64,000 bases of DNA, from contig CP148074.1 in NCBI GenBank assembly GCA_037482215.1, positions 2,108,001 to 2,172,000 on the forward strand, read 5' to 3'. The position numbers and the translations under genes are program-made. Origin of the DNA: Pseudomonas mendocina. GTDB lineage: Bacteria; Pseudomonadota; Gammaproteobacteria; Pseudomonadales; Pseudomonadaceae. Every line of letters begins with the position of its first letter. Position 1 is the stretch's first letter. The notes below the pieces were generated by a model. It was given only the letters and a program-made list of their open reading frames with translations, ran no database searches and had not been told where the DNA came from. Below are positions 17,913 through 26,692 of the stretch, in pieces.

Positions 17913-17973
17913 ATTCGCGGCTGAAGCCGCTCCTACAAACACTATGTCTGTGGGAGCGGTTTTAACCGCGAAC
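17913..17973. repeat. REP pair in inverted orientation (BIME-like)
   Basis: ATTCGCGGCTGAAGCCGCTCC (17914 on) and its near mirror GAGCGGTTTTAACCGCGAA (17954-17972) are two REP units in head-to-head orientation with ~12 bases between them. Each has an internal GCGG...CCGC stem. The pair ends 2 bases before the liuD stop codon on the minus strand. REPs of this kind stabilise upstream mRNA or block exonucleases, and are mobilised by RAYT transposases in pseudomonads. Confidence 0.85.
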
Positions 17974-17974
17974 G

Positions 17975-19939
17975 TCAGGCCGGTTCGGTGTCGGCCAATT
18001 CTACGAGCACAGTGCCTTCGCTGACCATTTCGCCTTCGCTGCAATACAGCGCGCTGACGGTACCGGCCTGCGGGGCGCGGATGCTGTGTTCCATTTTCAT
18101 GGCTTCCAACACCACCAGCGCGGTACCGGCCTCAACCATCTGGCCTGGCTCCACCAGAACGCGAACAATGCTGCCGTTCATGGGCGCGGTGAGGCCGCCT
18201 TGCTGCTGATGGCTGGCTTCGGCCTCGGCAATCGGGTCGACAGCCTGCACGCAGCGCAGCTCACCGGCGTAGTGCAAAAACAGCGCATCACCGCGGCGGA
18301 TGGCCAGATGCTGCTGGCGCAGGCCGTTGTGTTCAACCTGCAGCAGTTCACCGTTGAGCTGGATGTTGCTCGGCGCGGCATGGCGCAAACGCACCACTTG
18401 GCGCTGGCCCTGACAGCTCAAGTGCAGATCCGTCTCTGCTGGCAGGCCCAAACGCAGGCCGCTGTGTTGGCTCCAGGGGGAGTTGGCATCATCTGTGCGC
18501 ACAGCGTTGTCGCTGCTTTGGCGCATCGCCTCAGCAGCCAGTTGCCAGAACTCATCGCTTAGCTCGGCTACCGGTGGCAGCAGTTGCTCGTGGTGACGGG
18601 CGATAAAACCGGTATCCAGTTCAGCACTGGCAAAGGCCGGATGTGCGAGTACGCGATGCAGGAACGCCAGGTTGGTTTTGACGCCACCCACACAGGTCTC
18701 TTTGAGCATGGCCAGCAGGCGCAGGCGCGCTTCTTCACGGTTAGCGCCCCAGGCGATCAGCTTGCCCAGCATTGGGTCGTAGAACGGCGAGACCTCATCC
18801 CCTTCGGCCACGCCAGAATCAATACGGCGGCCAGGTCCCGCTTTGGCTTCACGGTACAGCGAAAGCGTGCCGGTGGCGGGGAGGAAGTCGTTGTCCGGGT
18901 CTTCTGCGTACAGGCGCACTTCAATGGCGTGGCCGTTCAGCGGTACCTGATCCTGGGTGATTGGCAGCGGCTCGCCACGGGCGATTTGAATCTGCCAGGC
19001 GACCAGATCAAGCCCCGTGATCAGTTCGGTGACCGGATGCTCAACTTGCAAGCGGGTGTTCATCTCCATGAAGAAGAACTCGCCACGGGAGTCCAGCAAA
19101 AACTCCACGGTGCCCGCACCGACGTAGCCGATGGCCTGTGCGGCTTTAACAGCGGCTTCGCCCATGGCGCGGCGCAGTTCGGGGGACAGACCCGGCGCTG
19201 GCGCTTCTTCCACGACTTTTTGGTGGCGACGCTGGATCGAGCAGTCACGCTCGTTCAGGTACAGGCAGTTACCGTGGCTGTCGGCGAATACCTGAATCTC
19301 TACGTGGCGCGGCTTGAGTACGTATTTCTCCACCAGCATGCGCGAGTCACCGAAGGAGGACTGCGCTTCACGCTGGGCGCTGGCCAGCGCTTCCGCCAGC
19401 TCGCTTTCCTGCTCGACCACCTTCATGCCTTTACCGCCGCCGCCAGCCGCAGCTTTTAGCAATACCGGATAGCCGATGCGCGCAGCGGCGGCGCGGAACG
19501 TTTCCACATCCTGCGCTTCACCGTGATAGCCAGGTACCAGCGGTACACCTGCGGTTTCCATCAGTGCTTTGGCGGCTGATTTGCTGCCCATGGCGTCGAT
19601 AGCGCTGGCGGGCGGGCCGAGGAAGATCAGACCCGCTTGCTCAATGGCGCGGGCAAAACCTGCGTTTTCCGAAAGAAAGCCATAACCAGGGTGGATCGCC
19701 TGAGCGCCACTGGCTTTGGCTGCGGCGATCAGTTTGTCCACCAGCAGATAACTTTCAGCGGCTTTGGCACCACCTAAGTTGATCGCCACGTCAGCTTCCC
19801 GCACATGGCGGGCGTTCTCGTCGATGGCGCTGTGAACGGCCACGGTGCGCAGGCCCATGGCGGAGGCGGTACGCATCACGCGGCAGGCAATTTCGCCGCG
19901 GTTAGCGACCAGCAGGGTATCAATGTGCTTCAGGCTCAT
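17975..19939 (-). CDS. liuD: Methylcrotonyl-CoA carboxylase, biotin-carrying alpha subunit (LiuD)
   Basis: This 654-aa alpha subunit carries the biotin carboxylase and biotin carrier domains. Residues ~1-450 hold the biotin carboxylase ATP-grasp fold (VANRGEIACRVMRTA; AAGGGGKGMKVVE; the FMEMNTRLQVEHPVTE active site). A middle linker follows, and the C-terminal biotinyl domain carries the EAMKMEH motif whose Lys holds biotin. With LiuB it carboxylates 3-methylcrotonyl-CoA. Its start overlaps the liuC stop by 4 bp. A related geranyl-CoA carboxylase (atu cluster) is the main alternative, but context favours leucine breakdown. Confidence 0.95.
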   Translation of the reverse strand: MSLKHIDTLLVANRGEIACRVMRTASAMGLRTVAVHSAIDENARHVREADVAINLGGAKAAESYLLVDKLIAAAKASGAQAIHPGYGFLSENAGFARAIEQAGLIFLGPPASAIDAMGSKSAAKALMETAGVPLVPGYHGEAQDVETFRAAAARIGYPVLLKAAAGGGGKGMKVVEQESELAEALASAQREAQSSFGDSRMLVEKYVLKPRHVEIQVFADSHGNCLYLNERDCSIQRRHQKVVEEAPAPGLSPELRRAMGEAAVKAAQAIGYVGAGTVEFLLDSRGEFFFMEMNTRLQVEHPVTELITGLDLVAWQIQIARGEPLPITQDQVPLNGHAIEVRLYAEDPDNDFLPATGTLSLYREAKAGPGRRIDSGVAEGDEVSPFYDPMLGKLIAWGANREEARLRLLAMLKETCVGGVKTNLAFLHRVLAHPAFASAELDTGFIARHHEQLLPPVAELSDEFWQLAAEAMRQSSDNAVRTDDANSPWSQHSGLRLGLPAETDLHLSCQGQRQVVRLRHAAPSNIQLNGELLQVEHNGLRQQHLAIRRGDALFLHYAGELRCVQAVDPIAEAEASHQQQGGLTAPMNGSIVRVLVEPGQMVEAGTALVVLEAMKMEHSIRAPQAGTVSALYCSEGEMVSEGTVLVELADTEPA

Positions 19940-20736
19940 GCGGATGGCTCCTGCCAGCTGGGCTTGCGTTTATCGAGGAAGGAACGCAAGCCTTCCTGAC
20001 CTTCTGGGCTGACGCGGATACGGGCGATGGCGTTTTCGGTGTAACGGCGCAGCGCCGGGGGCAGGGTGCTGCTGGTGACTTCGCGGATCAGGTCTTTGGT
20101 CACCTGCATACCTTGCGGGCTGTTGAGCAGCAGATTGTTGATCCACTCTTCGACAGCCTGATCCAACTGGTCAGCCGGATAGGACTCATCCACCAAACCC
20201 AATTCATAAGCACGCACGCCGTTAAAACGCTCGGCAGTCATTGCATAGCGGCGGGCGGCACGTTCGCCCATGGCCTTGACCACGAACGGGCTGATCACCG
20301 CCGGGGCGAGGCCGATGCGCACTTCTGACAAGCACAGCTGTGCATCCTGGGCGGCGATGGCCATGTCGCAGCAGCTGATTAAACCCAACGCTCCACCGAA
20401 GGCTGCCCCTTGGACGACAGCCAAGGTTGGCAGTTTGAGCTGATAGAGGTTGTACATCAGCTCTGCTAGCTCGCGGGAGTCGGTGAGGTTGGCGTTGTAA
20501 TCCAGCGTCGCAGCGTGTTGCATCCAAGCCAGATCGGCCCCGGCGCTGAAGTGTTTGCCACGTCCGCGCAGGAGCAGAAAGCGCAGGCTCTTATCCGCGG
20601 CGATCTCGTCGATGGCGAGGATCAGCTCACGAATCATCTCAGCATTAAATGCGTTGTTTTTATCCGCACGGTTCAGCCACAGGGTGGCAAAGCCGCGAGA
20701 GTCTTTTTCCAGTTGTACAGTCGTGAATTCGGTCAT
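19936..20736 (-). CDS. liuC: Methylglutaconyl-CoA hydratase (LiuC)
   Basis: This 266-aa crotonase-fold enzyme hydrates 3-methylglutaconyl-CoA to HMG-CoA between the carboxylase and the lyase of the pathway. The oxyanion-hole motif GKHFSAGADLAWM, the AAFGGALGLISCCDMAIA loop and the SEVRIGLAPAVISP segment are typical. It lies between liuB (11-bp gap) and liuD (4-bp overlap) on the minus strand. Sequence alone cannot separate it from other enoyl-CoA hydratases; the operon position decides. Confidence 0.94.
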   Translation of the reverse strand: MTEFTTVQLEKDSRGFATLWLNRADKNNAFNAEMIRELILAIDEIAADKSLRFLLLRGRGKHFSAGADLAWMQHAATLDYNANLTDSRELAELMYNLYQLKLPTLAVVQGAAFGGALGLISCCDMAIAAQDAQLCLSEVRIGLAPAVISPFVVKAMGERAARRYAMTAERFNGVRAYELGLVDESYPADQLDQAVEEWINNLLLNSPQGMQVTKDLIREVTSSTLPPALRRYTENAIARIRVSPEGQEGLRSFLDKRKPSWQEPSA

Positions 20737-20747
20737 GGTCTATGGCC

Positions 20748-22355
20748 TTACATGCGGAACACGCCAAAGGTGGTCGGCTCAATCGGTGCGTTGAGGCTGG
20801 CGGAGAGGGCAAGGCCCAATACCTCGCGGGTCTGCGCTGGGTCGATCACACCGTCATCCCACAGGCGCGCACTGCTGTAGTAGCTGTGGCCCTGACGTTC
20901 GTACTGCTCAAGAATCGGCTGCTTGAGGCTGGCTTCTTCTTCAGCGCTAAAGGTCTGCCCAGCGCGGGCGGCCTGTTCGTGCTTCACCTGCACCAGCACG
21001 CCAGCAGCCTGCTCGGCTCCCATCACGGAGATGCGCGCATTCGGCCACATCCACAAGAAGCGTGGGTCGTAGGCGCGGCCACACATGCCGTAGTTACCAG
21101 CGCCAAAGCTGCCACCGATGATCACGGTGAATTTCGGCACCTTGGCGCAGGCCACTGCATTCACCAGCTTGGCACCGTGTTTGGCGATGCCACCGGCTTC
21201 GTATTTTTGCCCGACCATAAAACCGGTGATGTTTTGTAGGAACAGCAGCGGAATGCCGCGCTGGCAGGCCAGTTCGATGAAGTTCGCACCTTTTTGCGAG
21301 GATTCAGCAAACAAGATGCCGTTGTTGGCCAGAATCGCCACCGGATAGCCGTGAATATGGGCAAAGCCGCAGACCAGCGTGGTGCCGAACAGCGCCTTGT
21401 ATTCATCCAACACGCTACCATCAACGATGCGGGCGATGACTTCGCGCACATCGAAGGGCTGCTTGGAGTCGGCCGGGACCACGCCGTACAGCTCGTCGCT
21501 GCTGTACAGCGGAGCGATTGGCGTTTGGGTATTTAGGCTGCCGAGCTTGCGCCAGTTAAGGTTGGCGATGCAACGGCGGGCGATGGCCAGGGCGTGTTCG
21601 TCGTTCTCGGCGTAATGGTCGGCCACGCCCGAGGTTTTGCAGTGCACATCGGCTCCGCCCAAATCTTCCGCGCTGACCACTTCACCGGTGGCGGCTTTCA
21701 CCAACGGCGGGCCTGCAAGGAAAATGGTGGCTTGCTGGCGCACCATAATCGCTTCATCAGCCATGGCCGGCACATAGGCGCCACCGGCGGTGCAGGAGCC
21801 CATCACCACGGCAATCTGCGGGATGCCCATGGCGCTCATATTGGCCTGATTGAAGAAGATGCGACCGAAGTGCTCACGGTCCGGGAACACCTCATCCTGA
21901 CGTGGCAGGTTGGCGCCGCCGGAGTCCACCAGATAAATGCACGGCAGACGGTTCTGCTGGGCGATGGTCTGGGCGCGCAGGTGCTTCTTAACGGTCAGCG
22001 GGTAATAGCTGCCGCCTTTTACCGTGGCGTCGTTGGCGACGATCATGCATTCAACGCCTTGCACGCGGCCAATCCCGGCCACGACACCGGCTGCTGGGAC
22101 GTCTTCGCCATAGACTTCATAGGCTGCCAACTGGCCGATTTCGAGAAACGGCGAGCCGGGGTCCAGCAGGCGGTTGATGCGTTCACGGGGCAGTAATTTG
22201 CCGCGAGAGGTGTGGCGCAGTTGGGCTTTCTCGCCGCCGCCTTCATGGATGCGGGCGAGCAGGGTGCGCAGGTCGTCTACCTGAGCTTGCATCGCTTCAG
22301 TGTTGGCGATGAAGTCCGGCGAGCGGGTATTGATCTGGGAGTGCAGGATGGCCAT
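20748..22355 (-). CDS. liuB: Methylcrotonyl-CoA carboxylase, carboxyltransferase beta subunit (LiuB)
   Basis: This 535-aa carboxyltransferase transfers CO2 from biotin on LiuD to 3-methylcrotonyl-CoA. N-terminal [19 protein letters not shown], the [19 protein letters not shown] motif, the [18 protein letters not shown] oxyanion region and the [13 protein letters not shown] and [16 protein letters not shown] segments match the family across both crotonase-like domains. It is the second structural gene after liuA; the ~100-bp gap upstream contains a palindromic repeat. Confidence 0.95.
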   Translation of the reverse strand: MAILHSQINTRSPDFIANTEAMQAQVDDLRTLLARIHEGGGEKAQLRHTSRGKLLPRERINRLLDPGSPFLEIGQLAAYEVYGEDVPAAGVVAGIGRVQGVECMIVANDATVKGGSYYPLTVKKHLRAQTIAQQNRLPCIYLVDSGGANLPRQDEVFPDREHFGRIFFNQANMSAMGIPQIAVVMGSCTAGGAYVPAMADEAIMVRQQATIFLAGPPLVKAATGEVVSAEDLGGADVHCKTSGVADHYAENDEHALAIARRCIANLNWRKLGSLNTQTPIAPLYSSDELYGVVPADSKQPFDVREVIARIVDGSVLDEYKALFGTTLVCGFAHIHGYPVAILANNGILFAESSQKGANFIELACQRGIPLLFLQNITGFMVGQKYEAGGIAKHGAKLVNAVACAKVPKFTVIIGGSFGAGNYGMCGRAYDPRFLWMWPNARISVMGAEQAAGVLVQVKHEQAARAGQTFSAEEEASLKQPILEQYERQGHSYYSSARLWDDGVIDPAQTREVLGLALSASLNAPIEPTTFGVFRM

Positions 22356-22383
22356 GAAACGGCTCCGTTGATCCGTCTTTTCG

Positions 22384-22412
22384 TAGGGTGGGTGAGGCTT
22401 CGCTCACCCACC
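22384..22412. repeat. Palindromic repeat between liuA and liuB
   Basis: GTAGGGTGGGTGAG followed by GCTTCG and CTCACCCACC forms a perfect 10-bp stem with a 6-base loop. It shares the GTAGGGTGG opening with the element at 17822-17853 and is probably from the same repeat family. Confidence 0.65.
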
Positions 22413-22457
22413 AGCTTTTAGCGTTCTTCTGCGTGTGCAGATTTCGAGACCAGTGAC

Positions 22458-23621
22458 TTACTTGGTTTCGTTAAACAGCTCGCGGCCAATCAGCATGCGG
22501 CGGATTTCGCTGGTGCCTGCGCCGATCTCATACAGTTTGGCGTCACGCAGCAGACGGCCAGCCGGGTATTCGTTGGTGTAGCCGTTACCGCCAAGAATCT
22601 GGATGGTGTCCAGGGCCATTTTGGTGGCCATTTCGGCGGTGTAGAGGATCACTGCTGCAGCGTCTTTGCGGGACTCTTCGCCGCGATCACAGGCCTTGGC
22701 GACGTTGTACAGGTAGGATTTGGAGGCGTTCATACCTGCGTACATGTCGGCGACTTTGCCCTGAATCAGCTGGAACTCGCCAATGGACTGATTGAACTGG
22801 CGGCGTTCGTGAATGTACGGCACCACCACGTCCATGCACGCGGTCATGATCCCGGTCGGGCCGCCCGACAGCACAGTGCGCTCGTAGTCCAGGCCGCTCA
22901 TCAGCACGGCCACGCCACGGCCTTCTGCGCCGAGGATGTTTTCTTCTGGCACTTCGCAATCTTCAAACACCAGCTCACAGGTGTTGGAGCCGCGCATGCC
23001 GAGCTTGTCGAGCTTCTGGTGACGGGAGAAACCTTTGAAGTCGCGTTCGACGATAAACGCTGTTATGCCTTTAGAACCGGCGTTGATGTCGGTCTTGGCA
23101 TAGATCACATAGGTGTTGGCATCTGGGCCATTGGTGATCCACATCTTGTTGCCATTGAGCACATAGCGGTCGCCTTTCTTCTCGGCGCGCAGTTTCATCG
23201 ACACCACGTCAGAACCGGCGTTCGGCTCACTCATGGCCAGGGCGCCGATATGCTCACCGGAGCAGAGCTTGGGCAGGTATTTCTGCTTCTGTGCTTCGGT
23301 GCCGTTTTTATGAATTTGGTTCACGCATAGGTTTGAGTGCGCGCCGTAGGATAGGCCAACTGAAGCAGACGCGCGGCTGATTTCTTCCATGGCAATCACG
23401 TGGGCCAGATAGCCCATGTCGGTTCCGCCGTATTCCTCTTTTACGGTCATCCCAAGCAGGCCCATGTCACCGAATTTACGCCACATATCCATGGGGAATT
23501 CGTTGTCACGGTCGATCTGAGCTGCGCGTGGCGCAAGCTCAGCTTGGGCAAACTGGCGAACCGAGTCGCGCAGCATGTCGATGGTTTCGCCAAGACCGAA
23601 GTTGAGGGACGGATAGTTCAT
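22458..23621 (-). CDS. liuA: Isovaleryl-CoA dehydrogenase (LiuA)
   Basis: This 387-aa FAD enzyme oxidises isovaleryl-CoA to 3-methylcrotonyl-CoA and passes electrons to ETF. The FAD/substrate region ([32 protein letters not shown]), the active-site neighbourhood ERTVLSGGP and the C-terminal [20 protein letters not shown] are typical. The start at the ATG before NYPSLNFG (23619-23621) has GGTGGA 3-8 nt upstream. A longer frame from 23780 overlaps liuR and is not used. It is the first structural gene after liuR. Confidence 0.96.
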   Translation of the reverse strand: MNYPSLNFGLGETIDMLRDSVRQFAQAELAPRAAQIDRDNEFPMDMWRKFGDMGLLGMTVKEEYGGTDMGYLAHVIAMEEISRASASVGLSYGAHSNLCVNQIHKNGTEAQKQKYLPKLCSGEHIGALAMSEPNAGSDVVSMKLRAEKKGDRYVLNGNKMWITNGPDANTYVIYAKTDINAGSKGITAFIVERDFKGFSRHQKLDKLGMRGSNTCELVFEDCEVPEENILGAEGRGVAVLMSGLDYERTVLSGGPTGIMTACMDVVVPYIHERRQFNQSIGEFQLIQGKVADMYAGMNASKSYLYNVAKACDRGEESRKDAAAVILYTAEMATKMALDTIQILGGNGYTNEYPAGRLLRDAKLYEIGAGTSEIRRMLIGRELFNETK

Positions 23622-23661
23622 GATTCCACCTGCGAAATTGTTATTGGATAGGGGAGTAGGG

Positions 23662-24048
23662 TTAGCGTTTTGTGATTTCTGCGAGCGCTGCCAGGCACCG
23701 CTCTTCGGCGGTATCCAGTTCCAGTTGCATTTGTTGGATATCGAGCAGCTGCTGTTCGAGCTGAGCGCGGCGCTCAGCAATCTTGCTCATAAAGGTGTTC
23801 AGCTGTTTCTGGTTGCCGTGAACCGGGTCGTACAGCTCAATCAGCTCCTTGCACTCGGCCAGGGAAAAGCCGATGCGCTTGCCGCGCAGAATCAGCTTCA
23901 GGGTGACTTTGTCTTTAGCGCTGTAGATGCGCTCCTGACCCCGGCGTTCGGGGTTGAGCATGCCTTGTTCTTCATAGAAGCGAATGGCGCGGGTGGTGAT
24001 GTCCAGCTCGCGGGCCAGTTCGGAGATTGAATAAGTGACTGCAGACAT
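23662..24048 (-). CDS. liuR: MerR-family regulator of leucine catabolism (LiuR)
   Basis: This 128-aa MerR regulator has an N-terminal winged helix ([27 protein letters not shown], residues ~5-30) followed by the coiled-coil dimerisation helix and a Glu/Gln-rich tail; no metal-binding Cys pattern is visible. It is the first gene of the liu operon, 40 bp before liuA. An 18-bp palindrome of the LiuR-box type lies 23 bp upstream of its start codon. In proteobacteria LiuR represses or controls the branched-chain pathway, with a CoA-thioester or branched-chain metabolite as likely effector. Confidence 0.92.
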   Translation of the reverse strand: MSAVTYSISELARELDITTRAIRFYEEQGMLNPERRGQERIYSAKDKVTLKLILRGKRIGFSLAECKELIELYDPVHGNQKQLNTFMSKIAERRAQLEQQLLDIQQMQLELDTAEERCLAALAEITKR

Positions 24049-24070
24049 GAATAGACTGGCTCGTATTTAC

Positions 24071-24088
24071 CTTTACGTAAACGTAAAG
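24071..24088. promoter_or_regulatory. LiuR-type operator
   Basis: CTTTACGTAAACGTAAAG has 8-base arms (CTTTACGT / ACGTAAAG) around a two-base centre. It resembles the TTTACGT...ACGTAAA boxes described for LiuR in proteobacteria. It lies 23 bp upstream of the liuR ATG, so it most likely controls the whole liu operon. Confidence 0.8.
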
Positions 24089-24168
24089 CTGTTTGCAGCC
24101 GAAGTCAATCCACTCAATAAACCAACATGGCCTGGCCTTGTGGGTATAAGAAAGAAGGGCTAAGTCAC

Positions 24169-25080
24169 TCAGAGGGGCTGTTTGTTTGCGGCTTGAGCAA
24201 TCTCAATGATCTGCTCACGCATCCAGCGGTTGGCCGGGTCCTGATCTGTGCTTTCGTGCCAGTACAGGTGAGTTTCCAGCGTCTGCATGTCTTTAACAGG
24301 TAATTCGACAAAGTGCAGCCCGTTACGGTGGGCAAAGCGTTCAGGCACGGTCATGGCCATGTCGGTGGTTTCAAGCACGGTGGTCGCCATCAGGTAATGC
24401 TGTGAGCGCAAGGCGATATTGCGCTGCAGGCCCTGCCGACCAAGAGCCAGGTCAACGTGGCCGAGCCCGTTGCGACGAGTTGAGATGTGGATGTGGGTGA
24501 GTCCCAAGTATTCATCCAACGTGATTTTCTCTTTGGCCAGCGGGTGCCCCTGACGCATGGCGCAAACGTAGCGATCCTCCATGAGTTTGACGTGACGCAC
24601 CTGCGGGTCAATGTTGAGCGGGGCATCTACGGCAAAGTCGAGGCGACCGGCGGCCAGCTCCTTAGTGGTCTCCCGGCGTCGAGCTAGCATACTTTCAATC
24701 TTCACATTAGGCGCTTGCCGGCGTAGTCGCTGGAACAGAGGTGGCAGCACGACGGCTTCGGTCAGGTCAGTCATGCTGATGCGAAAGATCTTGTTAGCTT
24801 GCGCAGGGTTAAAGATGCGGCTTTCCTGTACTGAAATCCGCAGCTGCTGGAGCGCATTGCGCACAGGGCCAATGATGTTTTGCGCCATGGGTGTGGGCAC
24901 CATGCCTTGGGCGGTGCGAACAAACAGCGGGTCATTGAAGGTTTCCCGCAGGCGCGCCAAGGCGTTGGATACGGCAGGCTGGGTGATGCCAACGATCTGT
25001 CCTGCGCGAGTCAGGTTGGCCTCGGTATAAATGGCATCGAAGACGACGAAAAGGTTGAGGTCGACCTTGTTCAGATTCAT
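24169..25080 (-). CDS. LysR-family regulator divergent from an acyl-CoA dehydrogenase
   Basis: This 303-aa regulator is of the NodD/LinR-like LysR branch. It has the N-terminal KVDLNLFVVFDAIYTEAN helix, the helix-turn-helix TRAGQIVGITQPAVSNALAR, and a long effector domain. It shares ~154 bp of intergenic DNA with the acyl-CoA dehydrogenase gene (starting at 25235) transcribed the other way, so it most likely controls it. Its own 3' end lies 81 bp upstream of the LiuR box, so it is not part of the liu operon. The effector, probably a CoA ester or fatty-acid-type metabolite, is inferred. Confidence 0.92.
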   Translation of the reverse strand: MNLNKVDLNLFVVFDAIYTEANLTRAGQIVGITQPAVSNALARLRETFNDPLFVRTAQGMVPTPMAQNIIGPVRNALQQLRISVQESRIFNPAQANKIFRISMTDLTEAVVLPPLFQRLRRQAPNVKIESMLARRRETTKELAAGRLDFAVDAPLNIDPQVRHVKLMEDRYVCAMRQGHPLAKEKITLDEYLGLTHIHISTRRNGLGHVDLALGRQGLQRNIALRSQHYLMATTVLETTDMAMTVPERFAHRNGLHFVELPVKDMQTLETHLYWHESTDQDPANRWMREQIIEIAQAANKQPL

Positions 25081-25234
25081 TTCCGGTTCGCTCCGTATGC
25101 AGCTAGCATTAATGGCTAATATATGTTTTGTGAATAGTTGTGGTCGTAATAAATAGATTGGGTAAATCTTATGCTCAGTTCAAGTCTTATTGCTACTCCA
25201 CCGAACACTCCAGAACGAACAAGAAGGTACCCCT

Positions 25235-26464
25235 ATGGATTTCGCCTACTCACCAAAGGTTCAGGAATTGCGCCAGCGGGTCACTGCTTTTATGGAAAAG
25301 CATGTCTACCCTGCTGAATCCGTATTTGAACGGCAGGTCAATGAAGGTGACCGCTGGCAACCTACAGCCATCATGGAAGAGCTGAAGACCAAGGCTAAGG
25401 CCGAGGGCCTATGGAACTTGTTCTTGCCTGAGTCGGAACTCGGCGCTGGGTTGACCAATACCGAGTACGCGCCACTGGCTGAAATCATGGGTAGCTCCCT
25501 GATCGGCCCGGAGCCGTTCAACTGTGCAGCTCCAGATACCGGCAACATGGAGGTGCTGGTGCGTTATGGTAACGAGCAGCAGAAAGAGCAGTGGCTCAAG
25601 CCGCTGCTGGACGGCACGATTCGTTCAGCCTTCGCCATGACCGAGCCAGCTGTGGCCTCCAGTGATGCCACTAATATGCAAGCCCGCGCTGTGCGTGAGG
25701 GTGATGAGTGGGTGATCAATGGCCGTAAGTGGTGGACGTCCGGGGCTTGTGATCCGCGCTGCAAAATCATGATCTTCATGGGGCTGACCAATCCGGATGC
25801 ACCGCGCCATGCACAGCATTCGATGATCTTGGTGCCGACAGATACCCCCGGCGTGAAGATCATCCGCCCGCTGCCTGTTTTTGGTTACGACGATGCGCCT
25901 CACGGTCATGCCGAAGTGCTGTTCGAGAACGTGCGAGTGCCCTATGAGAACGTGCTGTTGGGTGAGGGCCGTGGGTTTGAAATCGCCCAGGGGCGTCTTG
26001 GCCCAGGCCGGATTCACCACTGCATGCGCTCCATTGGTATGGCGGAGCGCGCTCTAAAACTGATGTGCGAGCGTTCAGTTAGCCGTACAGCATTTGGTAA
26101 GCCTCTGGCGCGCTTGGGGGGCAATCTGGATTTGATCGCCGAGTCGCGCATGGAGATCAACATGGCGCGCCTGCTGACGCTTAATGCGGCGTACATGATG
26201 GACACCGTCGGCAACAAGATCGCAGCGAGTGAAATCGCCCAGATCAAGGTGGTGGCACCCAATGTTGCCCTGAAGGTGATTGACCGGGCGATCCAGATGC
26301 ACGGTGGAGCAGGCGTTTCCGGTGACTTCCCGCTTGCTTATTGGTATGCCATGCAGCGTACTCTGCGTTTGGCTGATGGCCCCGACGAAGTGCATCGTGC
26401 GGCCATTGGTAAGTTCGAGTTGGGTAAGTATGTGCCTAAGGAACTGCTGAAAAGCGCTCGCTAA
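25235..26464 (+). CDS. Acyl-CoA dehydrogenase (ACAD10/11-like)
   Basis: This 409-aa protein starts at the ATG before DFAYSPKV (AAGGT upstream). It matches the acyl-CoA dehydrogenase family that includes ACAD10/11: long N-terminal helices, [17 protein letters not shown] for the FAD contact, [16 protein letters not shown], the [13 protein letters not shown] helix, and a C-terminal [18 protein letters not shown]/substrate loop. The substrate is unknown; related enzymes act on long or hydroxylated acyl-CoAs. The divergent LysR gene is its likely regulator, and a strong bidirectional terminator follows. Confidence 0.9.
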   Translation: MDFAYSPKVQELRQRVTAFMEKHVYPAESVFERQVNEGDRWQPTAIMEELKTKAKAEGLWNLFLPESELGAGLTNTEYAPLAEIMGSSLIGPEPFNCAAPDTGNMEVLVRYGNEQQKEQWLKPLLDGTIRSAFAMTEPAVASSDATNMQARAVREGDEWVINGRKWWTSGACDPRCKIMIFMGLTNPDAPRHAQHSMILVPTDTPGVKIIRPLPVFGYDDAPHGHAEVLFENVRVPYENVLLGEGRGFEIAQGRLGPGRIHHCMRSIGMAERALKLMCERSVSRTAFGKPLARLGGNLDLIAESRMEINMARLLTLNAAYMMDTVGNKIAASEIAQIKVVAPNVALKVIDRAIQMHGGAGVSGDFPLAYWYAMQRTLRLADGPDEVHRAAIGKFELGKYVPKELLKSAR

Positions 26465-26476
26465 CGTCGAAGGCCA

Positions 26477-26510
26477 AAACAAAGCCCGCTAATGCGGGCT
26501 TTGTTTTTTA
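26477..26510. terminator. Bidirectional terminator
   Basis: AAACAAAGCCCGC and GCGGGCTTTGTTT pair over 13 bases around TAAT and are followed by TTTTT. It separates the acyl-CoA dehydrogenase from the convergent small gene/TerC unit. Confidence 0.93.
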
Positions 26511-26515
26511 GTCAT

Positions 26516-26686
26516 TCAGTGGCTTGTCTGGCCATTTAGCCACTGAACACGCATGTGCAACTGCGCGGCAAAAGAGCGGGCTGCACGTTCGTTGCTGAAC
26601 GTCAGGCAACGTTTACCCATACGAACCTGCCAAAACTGTTGATTGTGTTTCAGCAGGGTTTCAATCGTGACAACGGGCTGTGACAT
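26516..26686 (-). CDS. Hypothetical small protein, 56 aa
   Basis: This minus-strand frame starts 6 bp downstream of the TerC stop codon and ends next to the shared terminator. It reads MSQPVVTIETLLKHNQQFWQ onward, with Trp, Phe and basic residues and no long low-complexity runs, as expected for a real small protein. I do not recognise the family and the ribosome site before the ATG is weak, so translation may be coupled to terC. A short transcript tail with no coding role is the alternative. Confidence 0.55.
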   Translation of the reverse strand: MSQPVVTIETLLKHNQQFWQVRMGKRCLTFSNERAARSFAAQLHMRVQWLNGQTSH

Positions 26687-26692
26687 AGAGAG

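Noticed and set aside
18584-19459. 291-aa frame antisense to liuD
   Set aside because: It is a shadow of the biotin carboxylase gene, which has all its motifs.
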